Shown here piece by piece: positions 4,750-5,703 of a DNA stretch of 5,703 bases. Within the stretch, counting starts at the first letter, position 1. Every line of letters starts with the position of its first letter. The notes below the pieces were generated by a model. The model did not search any database, was not told the origin of the DNA, and worked only from the letters and a program-made list of their open reading frames with translations. The DNA lies in assembly GCA_030049955.1 (NCBI GenBank), contig JASIJX010000230.1, forward strand, positions 1 through 5,703, in the 5' to 3' direction. The stretch is from Acidobacteriaceae bacterium. Its GTDB lineage: Bacteria > Acidobacteriota > Terriglobia > Terriglobales > Acidobacteriaceae. Both the position numbers and the translations under genes were made by a program.

Positions 4750-5703
4750 CTAGCGCGGTGCGCCGCTGGTCTGCTCGGCTGCGGCGAGCGAGCGCTGCAC
4801 GAGGCTGTGCTTGCGGCTGTAGGTGAAATAGATGATCAGGCCGAAGATGAGCCAGCTTCCGAAGCCGATCCAGGCGGGCTCGTCGAGCGAGAACATGAGC
4901 GCGAGCGAGACGATCATGCCGCAGATGGGTACCAGCGGTACGAGCGGCGTGCGGAAGGGGCGCTTGATTTCTGGATGGCGCACGCGCATGACCCACACGC
5001 CGAGACAAACGATGGTGAAGGCGAGAAGCGTGCCGAGGCTGACCAGTTCGCCGAGTAGCGTGATGGGAAAGAACGCGGCGAGGAATGCGGCGAAGAGGCC
5101 GACGACGATTGAGGTGATGTAGGGCGTGCGGAAGCGCGGGTGAATTTTGCCGGCCCACTTCCACAGGAGGCCGTCGTGCGACATGGTGTAAAGTACGCGC
5201 GACTGGCCAAGGAGCATGACCAGCATGACGGAAGCCAGACCGCAGATAGCGCCGAGGTCGATGAGAACCACGGCCCAACCGACACCAATGGCGGCGGCAG
5301 CATCGGCGACGGGAGCGGGGACATTGAGTGTGGTGTAGGACTTTACGCCGGTGATGAGGCCCGCAACGATGATGTAGAGCGTAGTACAGATGATCAGCGA
5401 CCCGAGGATGCCGAAGGGCATGTCCTTTTGCGGATTGCGCGCTTCCTGCGCGGCGGTAGAGACGGCGTCAAAACCGATGTAGGCGAAGAAGACGACGCCG
5501 GCTCCGCGCATGATTCCCGACCAGCCGAACATGCCGTAGTGGCCGCGGTTTGCGGGGATGAATGGATGCCAGTTGATCATCATGTGGTGCCAGTGGCCGA
5601 AGGCGAAGCTGAGCGCCAGGCCGATGAAGATGAGGACCACCGAGACTTTGATCATGACGGCGGCGCTGTTGAAGTTGGCGGACTCGCGCACACCGACGAC
5701 CAG
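4750..5703 (-). CDS. APC-superfamily amino acid permease, 5' end outside window
   Basis: This is the C-terminal 317 residues of an amino acid transporter; the frame is open to the right edge (first codons read LVVGVRESAN), so the start lies beyond 5703. It resembles the cationic amino acid transporter (CAT)/YfnA branch of the APC superfamily, inner-membrane carriers of usually about 450-500 residues and 12 or more helices. Counting from the first visible residue, the hallmark FFAYIGFDAVSTA at about 72-84 is the unwound helix 6 region that lines the substrate site, followed by the conserved QEARNPQKDMP loop. GQSRVLYTMSHDGL at about 166-179 is the typical motif after helix 8. Then come RTPYITSIVVG, EIKRPFRTPLVPLVP, and two final hydrophobic helices ending in a short polar tail. 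The first half (helices 1 to about 4) is missing. Substrate cannot be told from the fragment; basic or broad neutral amino acids are typical for this branch. No frameshift is seen. Confidence 0.95.
   Translation of the reverse strand: MVVGVRESANFNSAAVMIKVSVVLIFIGLALSFAFGHWHHMMINWHPFIPANRGHYGMFGWSGIMRGAGVVFFAYIGFDAVSTAAQEARNPQKDMPFGILGSLIICTTLYIIVAGLITGVKSYTTLNVPAPVADAAAAIGVGWAVVLIDLGAICGLASVMLVMLLGQSRVLYTMSHDGLLWKWAGKIHPRFRTPYITSIVVGLFAAFLAAFFPITLLGELVSLGTLLAFTIVCLGVWVMRVRHPEIKRPFRTPLVPLVPICGMIVSLALMFSLDEPAWIGFGSWLIFGLIIYFTYSRKHSLVQRSLAAAEQTSGAPR

Noticed and set aside
4664..5278. Upstream part of the long minus-strand frame that continues into the hypothetical gene
   Set aside because: It overlaps the permease on the same strand in another frame, and its Arg/His/Pro-rich translation is a shadow; only the part after about 4663 looks protein-like.
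1..5703. CRISPR arrays, insertion sequences, tRNA and rRNA genes
   Set aside because: No regularly spaced repeats, transposase-like frames, terminal inverted repeats or tRNA/rRNA sequence were seen on either strand.

Overview
The window looks like a chromosomal segment of a moderately GC-rich bacterium, most likely an acidobacterium (Acidobacteriota). This placement rests on remembered resemblance of the pyrophosphatase to the variant common in Acidobacteria and Bacteroidetes, on GTG starts with strong AGGAG-type ribosome binding sites, and on the general composition. No rRNA or other phylogenetic marker is present, so the placement is tentative.

Plus-strand half (1-3759). Bases 1-462 hold no convincing gene. 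They contain an A/T palindrome (62-73) and, near the right end, three adjacent small hairpins, two of them with GNRA tetraloops. A 97-residue hypothetical protein follows (463-756) with a good ribosome binding site. A strong intrinsic terminator (756-782) starts on the last base of its stop codon. A 231-base leader (783-1013) then precedes hppA (1014-3671), which encodes a membrane-bound ion-pumping pyrophosphatase. The leader holds a Crp-type inverted repeat (GTGA-N6-TCAC, 889-902) directly upstream of a weak promoter-like pair, and a 10-codon reading frame whose stop overlaps the hppA start codon. hppA ends at a long GC-rich terminator with a UACG tetraloop (3723-3759).

Minus-strand half (3869-5703). 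A 3'-terminal fragment of an APC-superfamily amino acid permease enters from the right edge (5703 to 4750). It is followed, after 86 bases with no visible terminator, by a hypothetical protein of about 264 residues with a TPR-like helical look (4663 to 3869). The hypothetical gene is visibly richer in A/T than its neighbours. The two minus-strand genes converge on hppA.

How the genes relate: hppA couples cytoplasmic pyrophosphate hydrolysis to an ion gradient, and an APC permease could use such a gradient for amino acid uptake. The genes are on opposite strands and separated by terminators, so there is no evidence of a shared operon. No mobile element, CRISPR array, tRNA or rRNA was seen. The most interesting points are the divergent active-site signature and unusual N-terminus of the pyrophosphatase, and the dense regulatory signals in its leader. 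I did not find a clearly new multi-gene system.
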